Source of the DNA: Blastobasis lacticolella
Lineage: Eukaryota; Arthropoda; Insecta; Lepidoptera; Blastobasidae
Assembly: GCA_905147135.1 (NCBI GenBank)
Contig: LR990050.1
Location: 4,972,501-5,036,500, forward strand
Direction of reading: 5' to 3'
Length of the DNA stretch: 64,000 bases
Part shown: piece by piece, positions 35,795 through 46,810 of the stretch
Position numbering within the stretch: position 1 is the first letter of the stretch
Layout of the letters: each line of letters opens with the position of its first letter
The notes under the pieces: generated by a model
What the model was told of the DNA's origin: nothing
Seen by the model: only the letters and a program-made list of their open reading frames with translations
The model's database searches: none
Position numbers and translations under genes: made by a program

Positions 35795-36046
35795 TAAATA
35801 AATAAATAAATAATCGCGGACAAATTCACACAGCGCCATCTAGACCCGAAGTAACCAAAGCTTGTGTTATGGCTGCTAGATAACTGATAAACTACTTATA
35901 TACTATTAAATACATACTTATTATACATAGAACACCCAAACCCGTAATAGAAATTAAAATTCATCATTTCAATTGCTGCCCGGCCGGGAATCGAACCCGG
36001 GACCTCTTGCGTGGCAGACGTTCACCACTGAACCACTCAGCGGGGC
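35795..36046 (-). mobile_element. SINE with tRNA-Gly-like head, copy 1
   Basis: The minus-strand head (36046 down to about 35977) reads like tRNA-Gly(GCC): GAGTGGTTCAGTGGTG, CTGCCACGC, and the T arm GGGTTCGATTCCC. The acceptor stem pairs at 6 of 7 positions but the anticodon stem is broken. The body ends GGTCTAGATGGCGCTGTGTG and the tail is TTTATT repeats. Other copies are at 39754-39980 and 48911-49092. Confidence 0.7.
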
Positions 36047-36535
36047 TATTGGCTAACTCAGTTGACAACTGTATTTGACACTAGATAATTCTACACCACG
36101 TCATCTACGTTGAAAACTGGCAATAGCGTCTACCAAATTAGAGTAGTGTCAGATTTTTTTATGTCAAATTCAGTTGTCCACTGAGATAGCCGATAGACCC
36201 TCAGGTCGTCAATGTACGTATGCAATAAAGAGTTTTACTTACTTACACTTTTTACGTACTTTCAGGTACCTATGAAAAGTACAATATTTTTTGTGAGTGT
36301 TTATATTAATTACCCACGTATCAGTGTTGGGCGCGACTGGGGCGTCGTGTAGCCTGTGAATTGCTGCGCCACGAGGTTCCCGCTAAAGCTGATACCTTTC
36401 ACAACTTAGTTGTAATCAATGCCGTCACCAATAAATTGAGACAGGGTGTAAGTGCCACCTACGGACTGCCGTACCTACTGGTACAAACATAAGTAAGTAG
36501 GTACTTTGGTTTATCATCACCGTTAATTCAGTAAT

Positions 36536-36646
36536 GAATGACCGTAAAGTGCCAATAAGCTCCGCGGACCAAGGATGCCGAAGACCGAGCGAGGTGGGCC
36601 AGGAGTAGCAGGAAGGCGGACCATAGGCCCTCGCGTGATATATAGC
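36536..36646 (+). mobile_element. RTE-like ORF2 terminus, split by a MITE
   Basis: AAGGATGCCGAAGACCGAGC, then GCAGGAAGGCGGACC, matches the RTE end at 39630-39690. The rest of the tail (GATGATGATGATGATG) resumes after 37041, on the other side of the inserted element. Confidence 0.55.
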
Positions 36647-37037
36647 TGTCGCAGCCGGATGGTTAAATTAGCCAGTTAATTAAACGGCTAGCTTCTCATG
36701 TTATTATTTAATTGAAAATTTGCCAATTTCAAGAATTTTTTAAGTAATGTTTAAAGAACGAAATCGACCCGAGTTTACGAAGCTCCTCCAAATATTGTCA
36801 CAATGCTAACTTAATCACAATAATCTCAAACAATAATAGTAGTTTGCATTAGGTTTTAACTCGGTTGGGTTAGGTTAGTGTTGTGACAATGTGTGGAGGA
36901 GCTCCATAAACTCGGGGCAATATCGTTCGTTAGACGTATTTTTCAAAGTTCTTTGATTTGGCAAATATTCAATTAAATAATTTCTTAAAATGCTAGCCAT
37001 TTAATTAACCGGCTAATTTAACCATCCGGCTGCGACA
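36647..37037. mobile_element. MITE with long inverted repeats and TAGC duplication
   Basis: The ends TGTCGCAGCCGGATGGTTAA (36647 onward) and the complementary TTAACCATCCGGCTGCGACA (to 37037) open long imperfect arms. The arms continue through AATTAGCC/GGCTAATT and GGAGGAGCTTCG-type blocks, so the 391 bp can fold almost end to end. TAGC flanks both ends (36643-36646 and 37038-37041), consistent with a 4-bp target duplication. No coding capacity. Confidence 0.75.
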
Positions 37038-37055
37038 TAGCCAAGATGATGATGA

Positions 37056-37330
37056 TGATGACGTCCGTGAAGGGCGAGTAGCGAGATCGTCTGCCTTGCA
37101 TGCGGGCGACCCAGGTTCGAGACCCACTCGGGATGGGTCCCAGGTAGAGGGGTACATATGTGTCGCTTTTTTTTTCTAATACCTATGCATCACATGCTTC
37201 GTGCTGAGGATATCCGTCGACATAAGCCACGTCGGATGACCCTAGGGCAACTCGCGACTCCGATACCAGTTTTAAGAGTTTAAACTGTTGTCGGTGGAGT
37301 TAGTAATCGTTACGGGCGACAGTTTTCCGT
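37056..37330 (+). mobile_element. tRNA-Ala-like SINE
   Basis: GTCTGCCTTGCATGCGGGCG, followed by the B box CAGGTTCGAGACCC (about 37113-37126), resembles tRNA-Ala(TGC). The body of about 200 bp ends near GATACCAGTTTTAAGAG. Only one copy is seen in the window. Confidence 0.45.
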
Positions 37331-38039
37331 GAGCCGGTCTTGTCTTCTGACAGGACGATTGTATTAAACAACTTACTTTGGCCACCGAATTCGACTGCGT
37401 GGACCAGATCTTTCAACACTGCGATCTCCAACTTGCCTGCCAAGCGTGGAGATTACAGCAATGCTCTCCACTAATATGGGGTAGGCTCAAATCCAACACT
37501 GGACTATTATGGGCTGTTGTTGGTTAACCTAACCTAACCTAACTCACCCCCGTTTCATCCCTTTATTCAATTTGTGTGTCTATGGCATGTATTTACTTTG
37601 TACATGCCAAACCTATCTACCAATCTATCTTAGCAGTCTTTCTTATATTGCCGGGGAGAGCTTCAATTATTGTTCATGGAAAGCTCTACAGCCAACTTCT
37701 TTCGCATAGGGACAAAATAATAACACCATCCTGTTCGTACCTACTTCATAATGAAATATTCATATTAAAAGGACACTATCGATATCCATGTCTTTGTATG
37801 TCGTCAGCAGCTACTTACTTACCTATTTATAACACTAGCTACCTAGCTTCTGCCCGCGACTTGGTATTCCTACCTATTATAAACACACATCCTACTAAGC
37901 TATAAGCGTTATCCGGATTGTATTACGAGAGAAACACCATTGCCAACAAACTGTTATGCAGTTTGGCAGGGTAACTATAAGTAAGACAGAATGTAAGAAA
38001 TATTGTAAGGATTAATAAAATAAAATAATAATAATATTA

Positions 38040-38250
38040 TTAAGGCAAAAATTTGTAAGGATGTATGTTTGGATGTTTGTCACTCCTACGCAAAAACTAC
38101 GGAACGGATTTTGATGAAATTTGGCAGCAATATGGCTTATAGCCCAGAATAGCACATAGGCTATAATTTATCCCCAAATTCAATGTGGTTCTCGCGGGAA
38201 CTATTCTGGAACTTTACGCAGACAAAGTCGCGGTCAAAAGCTAGTGGAAC
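38040..38250 (-). mobile_element. Helitron-like element, well preserved
   Basis: Plus-strand reading: AAGGATGTATGTTTGGATGT, ACGGAACGGATTTTGATGAA, ATAGCCCAGAATAGC, TGTGGTTCTCGCGGGAAC and AAGTCGCGGTCAAAAGCTAG. The CTAGT end after an imperfect GC hairpin is the Helitron 3' signature. Confidence 0.55.
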
Positions 38251-38423
38251 ATAATCATATTGATAAGTTATTAATTGTTGGGTCACTTACGTATTTTGCC
38301 GTGTAGTGTCCGGCCGTGAGTCAAATTAGGTACCACTGGTTCATCGGTGGACCAAAAACAACAAAAAATATTTCTACACAGATCCCCCAGTAGTGGAGCC
38401 TCATCGCTGGATCCTAGCGGAAT

Positions 38424-38896
38424 CAGGCGCGGATCCAGGATTTAGGTGAGGGGGGGCAAAAGTCAAAATTATAGGTATTCTCTGCTCAATGAGCGAGCGC
38501 CCTGAGTAAAACAAACAGTTTTTTTTGTGGTGTGAACAGTAAATGAATGAGCGAGCGGAGCAAGCTCGAAGTTTTTGACATTTTGGGTCTTAAAAGCTGC
38601 AGTAATCAACCAGATAAATCGACCAGAGCGAGCACGACATTTTTAACGTTTGAGGTCTTTAAAGCTTGAGTGAAAAGAATTAATAAGCGAGCGGAGTAAG
38701 CTTGTAATTTTCGATATTTCTGTTTTAAAAAGTTGAAGTGATTGATAATATTAATAAAAAATTGAGAGAGCGCAGCGAGCTTCGAATTTTTGGCCTTTTG
38801 GCTCATGAAACCGTAGGCGATTGTGAGTCATAGTCGGGGCTGAGGGGGGGGGCAATTGCACCCATTCTTCCCCCCCCCCCCCTGGATCCGCGCCTG
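38424..38896. mobile_element. Non-autonomous hAT element with 8-bp target duplication
   Basis: The terminal repeats are CAGGCGCGGATCCAGG at 38424-38439 and the complement at 38881-38896. The 8-bp sequence AGCGGAAT flanks both sides exactly (38416-38423 and 38897-38904), as expected for hAT transposition. Poly-G and poly-C runs lie just inside the ends. The interior repeats GCGAGCGGAG/CAAGC-type motifs three times. There is no transposase. Confidence 0.85.
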
Positions 38897-39319
38897 AGCG
38901 GAATAAGGGAGTATCACAAACCACTCCCAACCCAAAGTCATTTGGCACTGTGGAGTGGAAATTAGAAAAATATTCCAGTTTTGGATGAGGCTCGTGATCA
39001 AAACAGTGAGCTGTGAATTAATATGATGGTCATGAGGTATTGGCAGATGCTACATACCTATTTCACATGATATTACACGATATTCTGATATGATATTCTG
39101 GCAATCGTAGATACCTAATAATCCACTGCTGGCCTTGAGCCACTCACGTACTATTTATTGGAGGGTTTTGTAAATTTATTCTCCGCTTTTGACAGATGGG
39201 GTGGAGATAGCAGTGTTGAAAATACAACAGAAAACTCTACAGCACTGCTCTACTGCTGCTGCACTGGTCTGCTTTCTAATCTAATCAGTCGCCTTAAAAT
39301 AAGGCACCTATAAATAGAA

Positions 39320-39715
39320 GAGGTTGGTCTATTCCTCTCAGCCGGCCGAACACCATACATTCGACATCAAAATAAATAACATAAATACCGTCACGGTACT
39401 CGATCGAGTACGTAACGAGTACATCCGTGACAGCCTTGGCGAGAGCGATATCGCAGATAAGATCGAGGAATCTCGTCTGCGCTGGTTTGGTCACGTGCTG
39501 CGTAAGCCTCAGGGATATGTAGGAAATAGGTGCCTGAATCTGCCGGTATCAAGAAAGGGGCCCCGTGGGCGACCCATGAAGCGATGGATTGACATCGCTG
39601 AGTCGAATGCGAGAGCCAACGGCTTACGACGACAGGATGCCGAAGACCGGGCGAAGTGGAGAAGATTGAGTAGGAAAGCGGACCCTGGCAGAGGCCGGGA
39701 TAAGCGCTAGGACGA
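39320..39715 (+). mobile_element. RTE-like retrotransposon ORF2 C-terminus
   Basis: The plus-strand frame contains VLDRVRNEYIRDSLGESDIA, ESRLRWFGHVLRKP, GRPMKRWIDIAESNARANGL and DAEDRAKWRRLSRKADPG, then a stop and an AGGACGACGACG tail. This is the standard RTE terminal region (RW.GH...R, GRP..RW). It is 5'-truncated and not a host gene. Confidence 0.8.
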
Positions 39716-39753
39716 CGACGACGACCGTCACGGGGCCCTTAACTGTTCGACCA

Positions 39754-39980
39754 GTGACGACCTGAGTGGTTCAGTTGGTCCCGTTTACGTAGAGGTCCCG
39801 GGTTCGATTCCCGGCCGGGTAGAATTTGAAATGATAAATTTTAATATCTGTTACGGGTCTGGGTGTTATATGTATAATAAGTGGTTTATCAGTTTTCAGG
39901 CACCCATAACACAAGTTTTGCTTACTTTGGGGCTAGAAGTCGCTGTGTGAATTGTCCAAGCATATTTATTATTTATTTAG
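39754..39980 (+). mobile_element. SINE with tRNA-Gly-like head, copy 2
   Basis: Head GAGTGGTTCAGTTGGTCCCG with the T arm GGGTTCGATTCCCGGCCGGG. The body has GGGTCTGGGTGTTATATG and GGGGCTAGAAGTCGCTGTG, ending in ATTTATTATTTATTTA. It sits right after the RTE fragment. Confidence 0.7.
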
Positions 39981-40159
39981 TCTCAGGGTCCCCAGTGGGA
40001 GACCTTGGTCAACCCACCCAAATATCTCTACTTACATACCAACATACATAAAGGTCATACCTACTGTATTTCTTTTTAATTGCAATAAAGAGTTTACATA
40101 CATACATACATACATACCTCTGTCCCACAGGTGGGGTAGGCAGAGACTATGGACCGCCA

Positions 40160-41340
40160 CTTAAACATCCAATAAATCAAATTCATGTACCTATCAACAC
40201 AATATAAAGCAGTTATGTGCCTTTGTAAGTACATAACTACATACCTTTCTACTTCTTAGCACACCGCATACAGGCACAGAATATTAATATACCTTCTCTG
40301 GAGTCAGGTATCAAATCGCATTCAAGGTTGCAATGTGGCATTTGAGGCAGGCGACTTGCATATTTCTTTGGAATTCTTGTGTTAAGCGTAACACTTCAAC
40401 ATTTAATTAGGACCTAAATATATTACCTAATTATGTTAAATAGAACTCTACCTTTTAACTGGTTTATCTACACAAGTTACAATAGTTTTTATCGATATGA
40501 TTTTGTCTGGTAGAGAAAGCAGTTTATGGGTGGACTGAAGAGGGACATACCAAGTGGTTCCCTATATAATTTGCCGGTCTACGCGAGAACCTTCCTTTGA
40601 AAACTGTCGGTATAGATATCCAGGCTGTATAGGTAACGGAATGCTACGTAGTAGTCGAATTGCTTCCATATTATCGCCTTATCCGTACCTATCACTACAA
40701 CCGAGCCATGGAGACGACCCCATCGACCCCCACAACCTTAAGGCGGTCGCTTACAATCATAACGTCCAAAACACTGTCCCTTCCGAAAGCACCGTTGTCC
40801 ACTCGTACGTGCCCGTGACCTACGCAAGCAAAAAGGAATAGCACGAAAGCAAACCCTGGCAGAAACCTGTATAGGCCACTGGGATTTTTAGGTCTCTACT
40901 CTCAGTCTGTCCTGCCCGATTTACATTGGTCAAGGACAGTGGCGAGTGGCTAGCGTCCAGGCAGTGACTGTTTACTCTACAGCGAGTCTAGTGCCATTTC
41001 TATGGACGAGCAACGACAATAAAAACCTGTAATTTTGTGCAAATTTCTCTTCATACGGCCGGCCACTATATTTGCACTAAATTTGACTGTTTATACTACG
41101 CCAGTAGCGAGTCAAATACCCCGCGGGGTCCGAGCAAGCGTGCCATGGGTGCACTAAACAGTCTTGGCACTTGCGAGGCAGCTTGTAAGCCGGGTAGACT
41201 CCCTACTGTCCTATCGGTTACACCACTATACTAACTCACTGTACTTATCAACTTCGCTAAATACTTGACCAATGTCATTTGAAAAACAACTATGTACGGA
41301 ACCGATCGTACGACTCGTACCTGGCTGGATCTTTTATATT
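40160..41340. other. Intergenic stretch, no gene seen
   Basis: Unique-looking DNA with no recognisable element. Plus-strand frames at 40554-40841 (95 codons) and 41037-41234 show no family resemblance and are not called. Confidence 0.3.
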
Positions 41341-41344
41341 ACTA

Positions 41345-41570
41345 TTTAGTTTTTTTTATATAAGTTGATGATGATGATGTAAAGAGCGTTACTTGATAGT
41401 AAGTGATCATCGCCGCCCATGGCCATTCGTATCACAAAGGAGCCTACCTAAGGCACTCGTTTCTTGAACCGGCTCAGGAACATTGCAGCAGGAAGTTCAT
41501 TCCATAGAATGGTCGGTGTCTTGAAAAGCGTAAAGTAGTTGACCGCCAGTTATCCAGATTCTTTTGCTGT
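41345..41570. mobile_element. Retroelement 3' region fragment
   Basis: GATGATGATGATG, then AAGTGATCATCGCCGCCCAT and CAGCAGGAAGTTCATTCC. The CGCCGCCCATGG motif recurs reversed at about 50370-50400. Confidence 0.4.
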
Positions 41571-41683
41571 TGTAGAGACGCAACATCTTTCCGCAGACAC
41601 AGATCGTCTGAAGGTTATTGTACGAATCCATGACCAAAATTAAATGAATCGAAGTAGGAATTGTGCCAACTGCTCGGAAAGTG

Positions 41684-41937
41684 GCGGCGGGTAAGAACTT
41701 CGGCGCGACAATGGGAAGCCAAACCTAACTGCGAACTAATGGCGCCACGAGCGACAGTGCCGAACTAGTTGCTGAAAATATGTTAAAATGACAAGTGCTT
41801 ATGTCAATTTTGACATAACTCGAACCTTGCTCAAACCAATCAACAGATTTAATACAGAATCAATGGGCAGTTGCCGTTGGCGCCATTCGTTCACGGTGTG
41901 GCTCCCCATTGTCGACGCCAAAGTTCTTATCCGCCGC
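41684..41937. mobile_element. MITE with imperfect terminal inverted repeats
   Basis: The left end GCGGCGGGTAAGAACTTCGG pairs with the right end CAAAGTTCTTATCCGCCGC, and pairing continues inward through GACAATGGG/CCCATTGTC and GGCGCCA/TGGCGCC. It is 254 bp with no coding capacity, and the target duplication is unclear. Confidence 0.65.
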
Positions 41938-42054
41938 TAGCTTTAAGTTAATGAATCTCGACGTTGAACGCGGTCAAAGGGAAAAAGTTGATATTTAAAG
42001 GTGCCCCGACCCAGAGATGGGAATATTATTCCATGTGCGGTCTGACTTGCGGTT

Positions 42055-42092
42055 TAATGTGCCGGTATGTGCCGGTATGTGCCGGTATGCTG
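42055..42092. repeat. Short tandem repeat, 11-bp unit x3
   Basis: GTGCCGGTAT repeated three times with T spacers, in unique DNA. Confidence 0.7.
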
Positions 42093-42324
42093 GTGTGAAA
42101 TACCGATAGGCTCTACCAAGGCCACAAAAGAAAGCTGACGATGATTCTTCCGAAAGACCGATGTCTGTAAGAGTCACAAAACAGAGTAATACTCTGTATA
42201 GACTAATGTATGGTATTCGTTTTCGTACACATCCGTCAGAATGAAGGCTTCCGCAACGGTCCATGTGCGGTGCCCGGACTGACGACTTTATAAATGTTAA
42301 GACGGCGACAACAGAACGAAATGT

Positions 42325-42405
42325 GCCCATTAAGGGACCAAAAGGCCCTGAAAAAAGCCTATGCCCAACAGTGGAAATCCTCCGCCGATATGATGATGAC
42401 CCTCT
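42325..42405 (+). mobile_element. RTE-like 3' tail
   Basis: GAAAAAAGCCTATGCCCAAC, then AGTGGAAATCCTCCGCC and GATATGATGATGACC, the usual RTE 3' end. Confidence 0.55.
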
Positions 42406-42924
42406 GCTTTGTCAAATGTGTTATGATTATGGAAGGAGTCAGCTGGATTTTAGTTCTTTTGTATTTTCCCTAGGGACATTTTCAGATAACTTCAGATTCA
42501 CCACAGCGAAAATTATCTATGAGGTCCTGTGGTGTTCCGAAAAAATGGTTGTGGATATGTATAGGGCTTTTAGTGGGTAGGGTAAAAGAAAAAAAAAGGT
42601 AAACTTCAGATTATCCCAAAAGCGATCGGTTCAGCCGAAATTTTGCACTAGTAATTTGCTTGAAGCTTAGCTATTTTTCTCCCACAGATTGCAGTTATTT
42701 TCAAAGAGACTGGGTAAGTATATAGGGGAAGTGGACTAAGGCCAAATAACAACACCGGTATAATATTTACATTTAGCACCCTCAAATACATCCTTATAGA
42801 GAAGTGCATCAAAATCTGACCGGCAATTCTTAAAAAAAGTAACAGATATTTACTTGGCACATTTTGTATGGAAAGTGCCCTTTACCAAACATGAACCGAT
42901 GAAGTTATAGTTACAGTAAATGGG

Positions 42925-43280
42925 TTAAACACCTTCAACTCTATTCTTATGCCACACGACATCAAAATCCTTCCGGGCAGTTTCGAGAAAAAAGCATTCT
43001 ATTGTCACAATTGTAGGACAAGTGCGGTTTTCTTTGAACCAGCAGCAACATGATTACGGAGTATAGGTTGAGCACATTGAGCTCTGTTCCTATGCCGCAC
43101 TATATTAAAATCGGTCTCGACAGTTTTGAGAAAAAGGCATTCATGTGTTTTACTTGTATGACACGTGCCGTATTCTTTGATCCAGCAGCAACATGGTTAC
43201 GGAGTATAGGTTGAGAACTTTCAGCTATGTACTTATGCAGCACGACATCAAAATCGGTACCGGCAGTTCATAGAACACTT
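42925..43280. repeat. Degenerate tandem triplication, ~120-150 bp unit
   Basis: Three related blocks carry AACATG(A/G)TTACGGAGTATA, GAGCACA/GAGAACT, TATGCCGCAC/TATGCAGCAC and ATCAAAATCGGT. They run head to tail up to 43280. It is non-coding. Confidence 0.65.
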
Positions 43281-43329
43281 TTGCCCAGTCTCCTTTACAA
43301 GGGAAATCAATATTTAATAAAAACACAAA

Positions 43330-46300
43330 GTTCATCAATCATACAATATGTATTTTTAATATAAGATACAGTACTTGTGACAGGTGGACAAACCATTTAA
43401 AATCTTATAATCACTAAACTGAACAAATTCCAAGGTTCGAGATTAAATTAACCACTATTATTATGCCCAAATGTGATAAATTAATTGAGGTAGATTCGCC
43501 CATCCGCTGGGCTCAAATTATAATAACTCTTTCGGATTTCACCTTCCAGGGATCAAGCAAATAAGACAACGCATTAAACATTATACTATATATAATTAAA
43601 TATCTACAAATTGAATATAAGTAGTGCACACTATTCGGGATACACAGGCTCCACAAAGTATACTATTGAGTCGTCAAACATTTACAATAAAGGAGAACAT
43701 TCATATAATAAACGCATAATATAGGAAACATGTTGAAAGACAACTCGCGAACACTACACTAGGCTACCTCCCGCCGCTGCGGCCGTCCAGGCGCGAAGCA
43801 AATTACAGAATTATGCAGATAATACTTAATAATAATAAATACTTAACTATGTACATTCCGCGGGCCGGGAAGCGAGGCGAACTGGCTCGGGAGGACTAAT
43901 TTTGTCTACTAGGTAGTATAGTTTCCCTGATTTGACCTAGCCAGGGTGCCTCGGGCCGGCCCGCCCTCGCAGTGCCTCTGCGTCCGCTGTAATGTGTTTC
44001 ACGCCTTCACAAACATCTTCACAATCATCAGTGCCTTAGAGAATTTGAATAAAAACAAACGCGGATCAAGTAAAGTATCCTAGCGCCGCGTCCAAACACG
44101 GGCGGCTTGTTCCCCAATACCAAACACTCGCAGATACACGATTTTGCATGGCAGTGAGTTTGGCCAGTCGTGTAGTAAAAAGTGTTAACTTAAATTAATT
44201 ATCGCTGAGCAAGTATTGTAATAGGCACGCGCCCCACTCGCATGCAAAACCTCAAACAGACCACACCATTCGACAAATATGACTATTGTGGCAGTGATAA
44301 AAATATATTGTTCTTTTCACGCTTAAGATTATGTATATCAATTTCGCCCTTGACTCAGGCAAGGTTCACAAAATATGTTTCTTACATCTCGAACGCCTAA
44401 CCTACAGGAGCTAGATTATACACTTTCAATTCTGGAAATGACGTCGCTAGACGTATCCAATTCCTTCGATTCGTACTAGCAAACAAATTTGTACTCAAGC
44501 GTTTTCGTAGGCCAAATAGCTACCCATATAAGTTACACAGCGAATGTTCCTCGAAACAAATAAACGCGAACTTAAACGAAGTAACCCGGCCCAGACACTC
44601 GTCCAACCTCCCCACTGCCGATTGAGATCATTAGAATCAAGTCCATTGTTACTCGGATAAAACAAATACAATAATAATTTTGTCTTTCAGATTTTGGTGT
44701 CGAATTTCACTAAAAAATTAATTTATAACAAAAGCGAGCCAATAAAATATGGCACTACTATCAGTGCTGAGAAATTAGTCTAATTTGAATATTCATTAAA
44801 AAAATAATCAGTACATTGGAAACGCTCCAAAGGAAGTCTACTGTAAATTAGCTTACATTATTGCCACTCCATCGTTCAGGCACCATCATGACTACTAGAC
44901 AATTCCTTAGCGGGGCCCGACCGCCCCACCGCCGCTCTACCAATCAATCTAACGCCAATCCCGATCCGTGTCACGAAGCGAAGTCTGAATATTACAATAC
45001 GGTGTCCGAACAACACCATGCCGACACAAATTCCACTAACTTAAATCTATAGGCACTAACTAAAAATACTAGCGAGATCTTGTGAGCACAGAACACAATT
45101 TCATTAATCCACTTGTTAACACCCTTATTGCTAAAAAGGCATTCGTTTAATCTGACAACGTCTGTAAGGACATCAAAAAGTTAACACCTAACTCGATACT
45201 ACCTCGCTATGGACATTAAACATCAAAATCATTGGCATGTACGTTCAATTAAATTACTGTATATGTCGATCCCAATTTGGGATAAATTATATTCCATCAA
45301 AATTCAAACTCTCGCCGTGAGAATTGTAAATACGAAGACATTTATTACTGTAAGGCAGTTGTAAAATTAAGACCCCGTTATCCTAACAAACCATATCGTG
45401 ATCTTCTGGTCAAATTAATATTAAACTAATGTCCTAACATCGATCTACCGTTAACAGTACAACACAGAAATACATTGTGCGTAGTAAATGAACATCAGCT
45501 TGTCATTTATCACAAAGTTTATTGCTATGATACACCATCGTCAGAAGTACGGTGGTCGGGAACCAATACGTGTATAAGGGCGTCTCTGAACCACCGACTG
45601 TCCTTGGAGAGGGTGGTTCAGTGAATCGCCGTAGAAAATTCGATATCCTCTGGAAACACGTAACTGTAGACTAATGTCGAATATAAAATTGTACGTCCTA
45701 CATGCTAGCCGCGCCGCTTGATATGAGTTGGTGTCCGCGCGGTGCGATATACCCGATACAAAATGAACACTACGTTGCGAGTTGATCTACGCTTGGCGAG
45801 GCACTTGGTGAGTCGAGACCGTACCCGCCTGCGATGCCGCCAATAAGATCGCATTCTCTGTCATCTAAACCTAAATAAAAGAGACTGCGATACTACTCCG
45901 AGCGGCATGCAGAGCCTCCCACTGTCACTGTCCTCACGGCGGCCTGTCAGCCGCACCTTGCCTTCGAAGCAAACTACTCTAAAATCACTTTCAAAATTAA
46001 TGTACACTCCTGTTTACACGAAATGGCATACGAAATTTCTGTATCTGCTCCCTCAAATAGAGGCGAGAAGTGAACGCGAATGCCCGTGGCCTGAGCGTGT
46101 CGCGTCGCGGGGTAATTACAACTAAAACTCCATATCGCGATACAGCGGCGATCGCAAATTAAACTAATCTAAACCGAATCACATTCCGGCAGTATTAATA
46201 CGCTACTATGTACACGTTGGCAGTGATGCGTATCGCTGGTCGTCGACGCCTTACGTCCTACACTTACAATTACTCAGACTAATCCGTCCGCTACCGCATT

Positions 46301-46810
46301 TAAACTAAACCGGCTATCTTACACACCAAAGAACTTGGTACCTTATCTTTATACATTTCGCACTAACTATTTACAACTTTGTTCGGCCCGGGCCGTCGTC
46401 GCCCGGGATCAAGTCAACGCATCGAATATCATATAAAAAGTAAGCATCAGTCTTGTGAGTGAAAACTACCGCCTGTCAGACATTCCAGAGCGGCAAGACC
46501 GGGCCGCCGACGCGTCTTTGGCGAGCATTCCTAATTCCGAATCCGACCTACACACGTTCAATACTCCCGTCAACTGCAACAATAGATATCTCACACCGCC
46601 TCGAAAACGGGGAGCATGTTATCTATAGTTGCTATCAAATTCTGGCCTTACATAAAGACTAAAATCCGTCTTTCCCATTGAAACAAATTTCAATTTCAAG
46701 TTATTAAACCAATGTACAGGCTCAAAGTCACCGTTATTCGTAGCATACATTTACGCACTTACAATTCCCGATCTTACAGACTACCGTCGTGTCCTAACGT
46801 CTACAGAGTC
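43330..46810 (-). other. jing: Probable long 3' UTR of jing
   Basis: The 3.4 kb after the jing stop codon is nearly free of the repeats that fill the rest of the window and has no coding frame of note, as expected for a transcribed UTR under constraint. Minus-strand polyadenylation hexamers are present, for example ATTAAA near 43353-43358 and AATAAA near 45341 and 45520, so alternative 3' ends are possible. The boundaries are inferred; RNA data would decide. Confidence 0.4.

Noticed and set aside
35977..36046. Possible functional tRNA-Gly(GCC) gene
   Set aside because: The anticodon stem does not pair, the D arm has an extra base, and the sequence continues into a SINE body found in other copies.
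37521..37545. CCTAA repeats resembling the insect telomere motif
   Set aside because: Only three to four units are present. Similar short runs near 29472 and 57800 show it is a common low-copy motif and not a telomeric tract.
39324..39710. 128-codon open frame as a host gene
   Set aside because: Its sequence is the standard RTE retrotransposon C-terminus, truncated at the 5' side.
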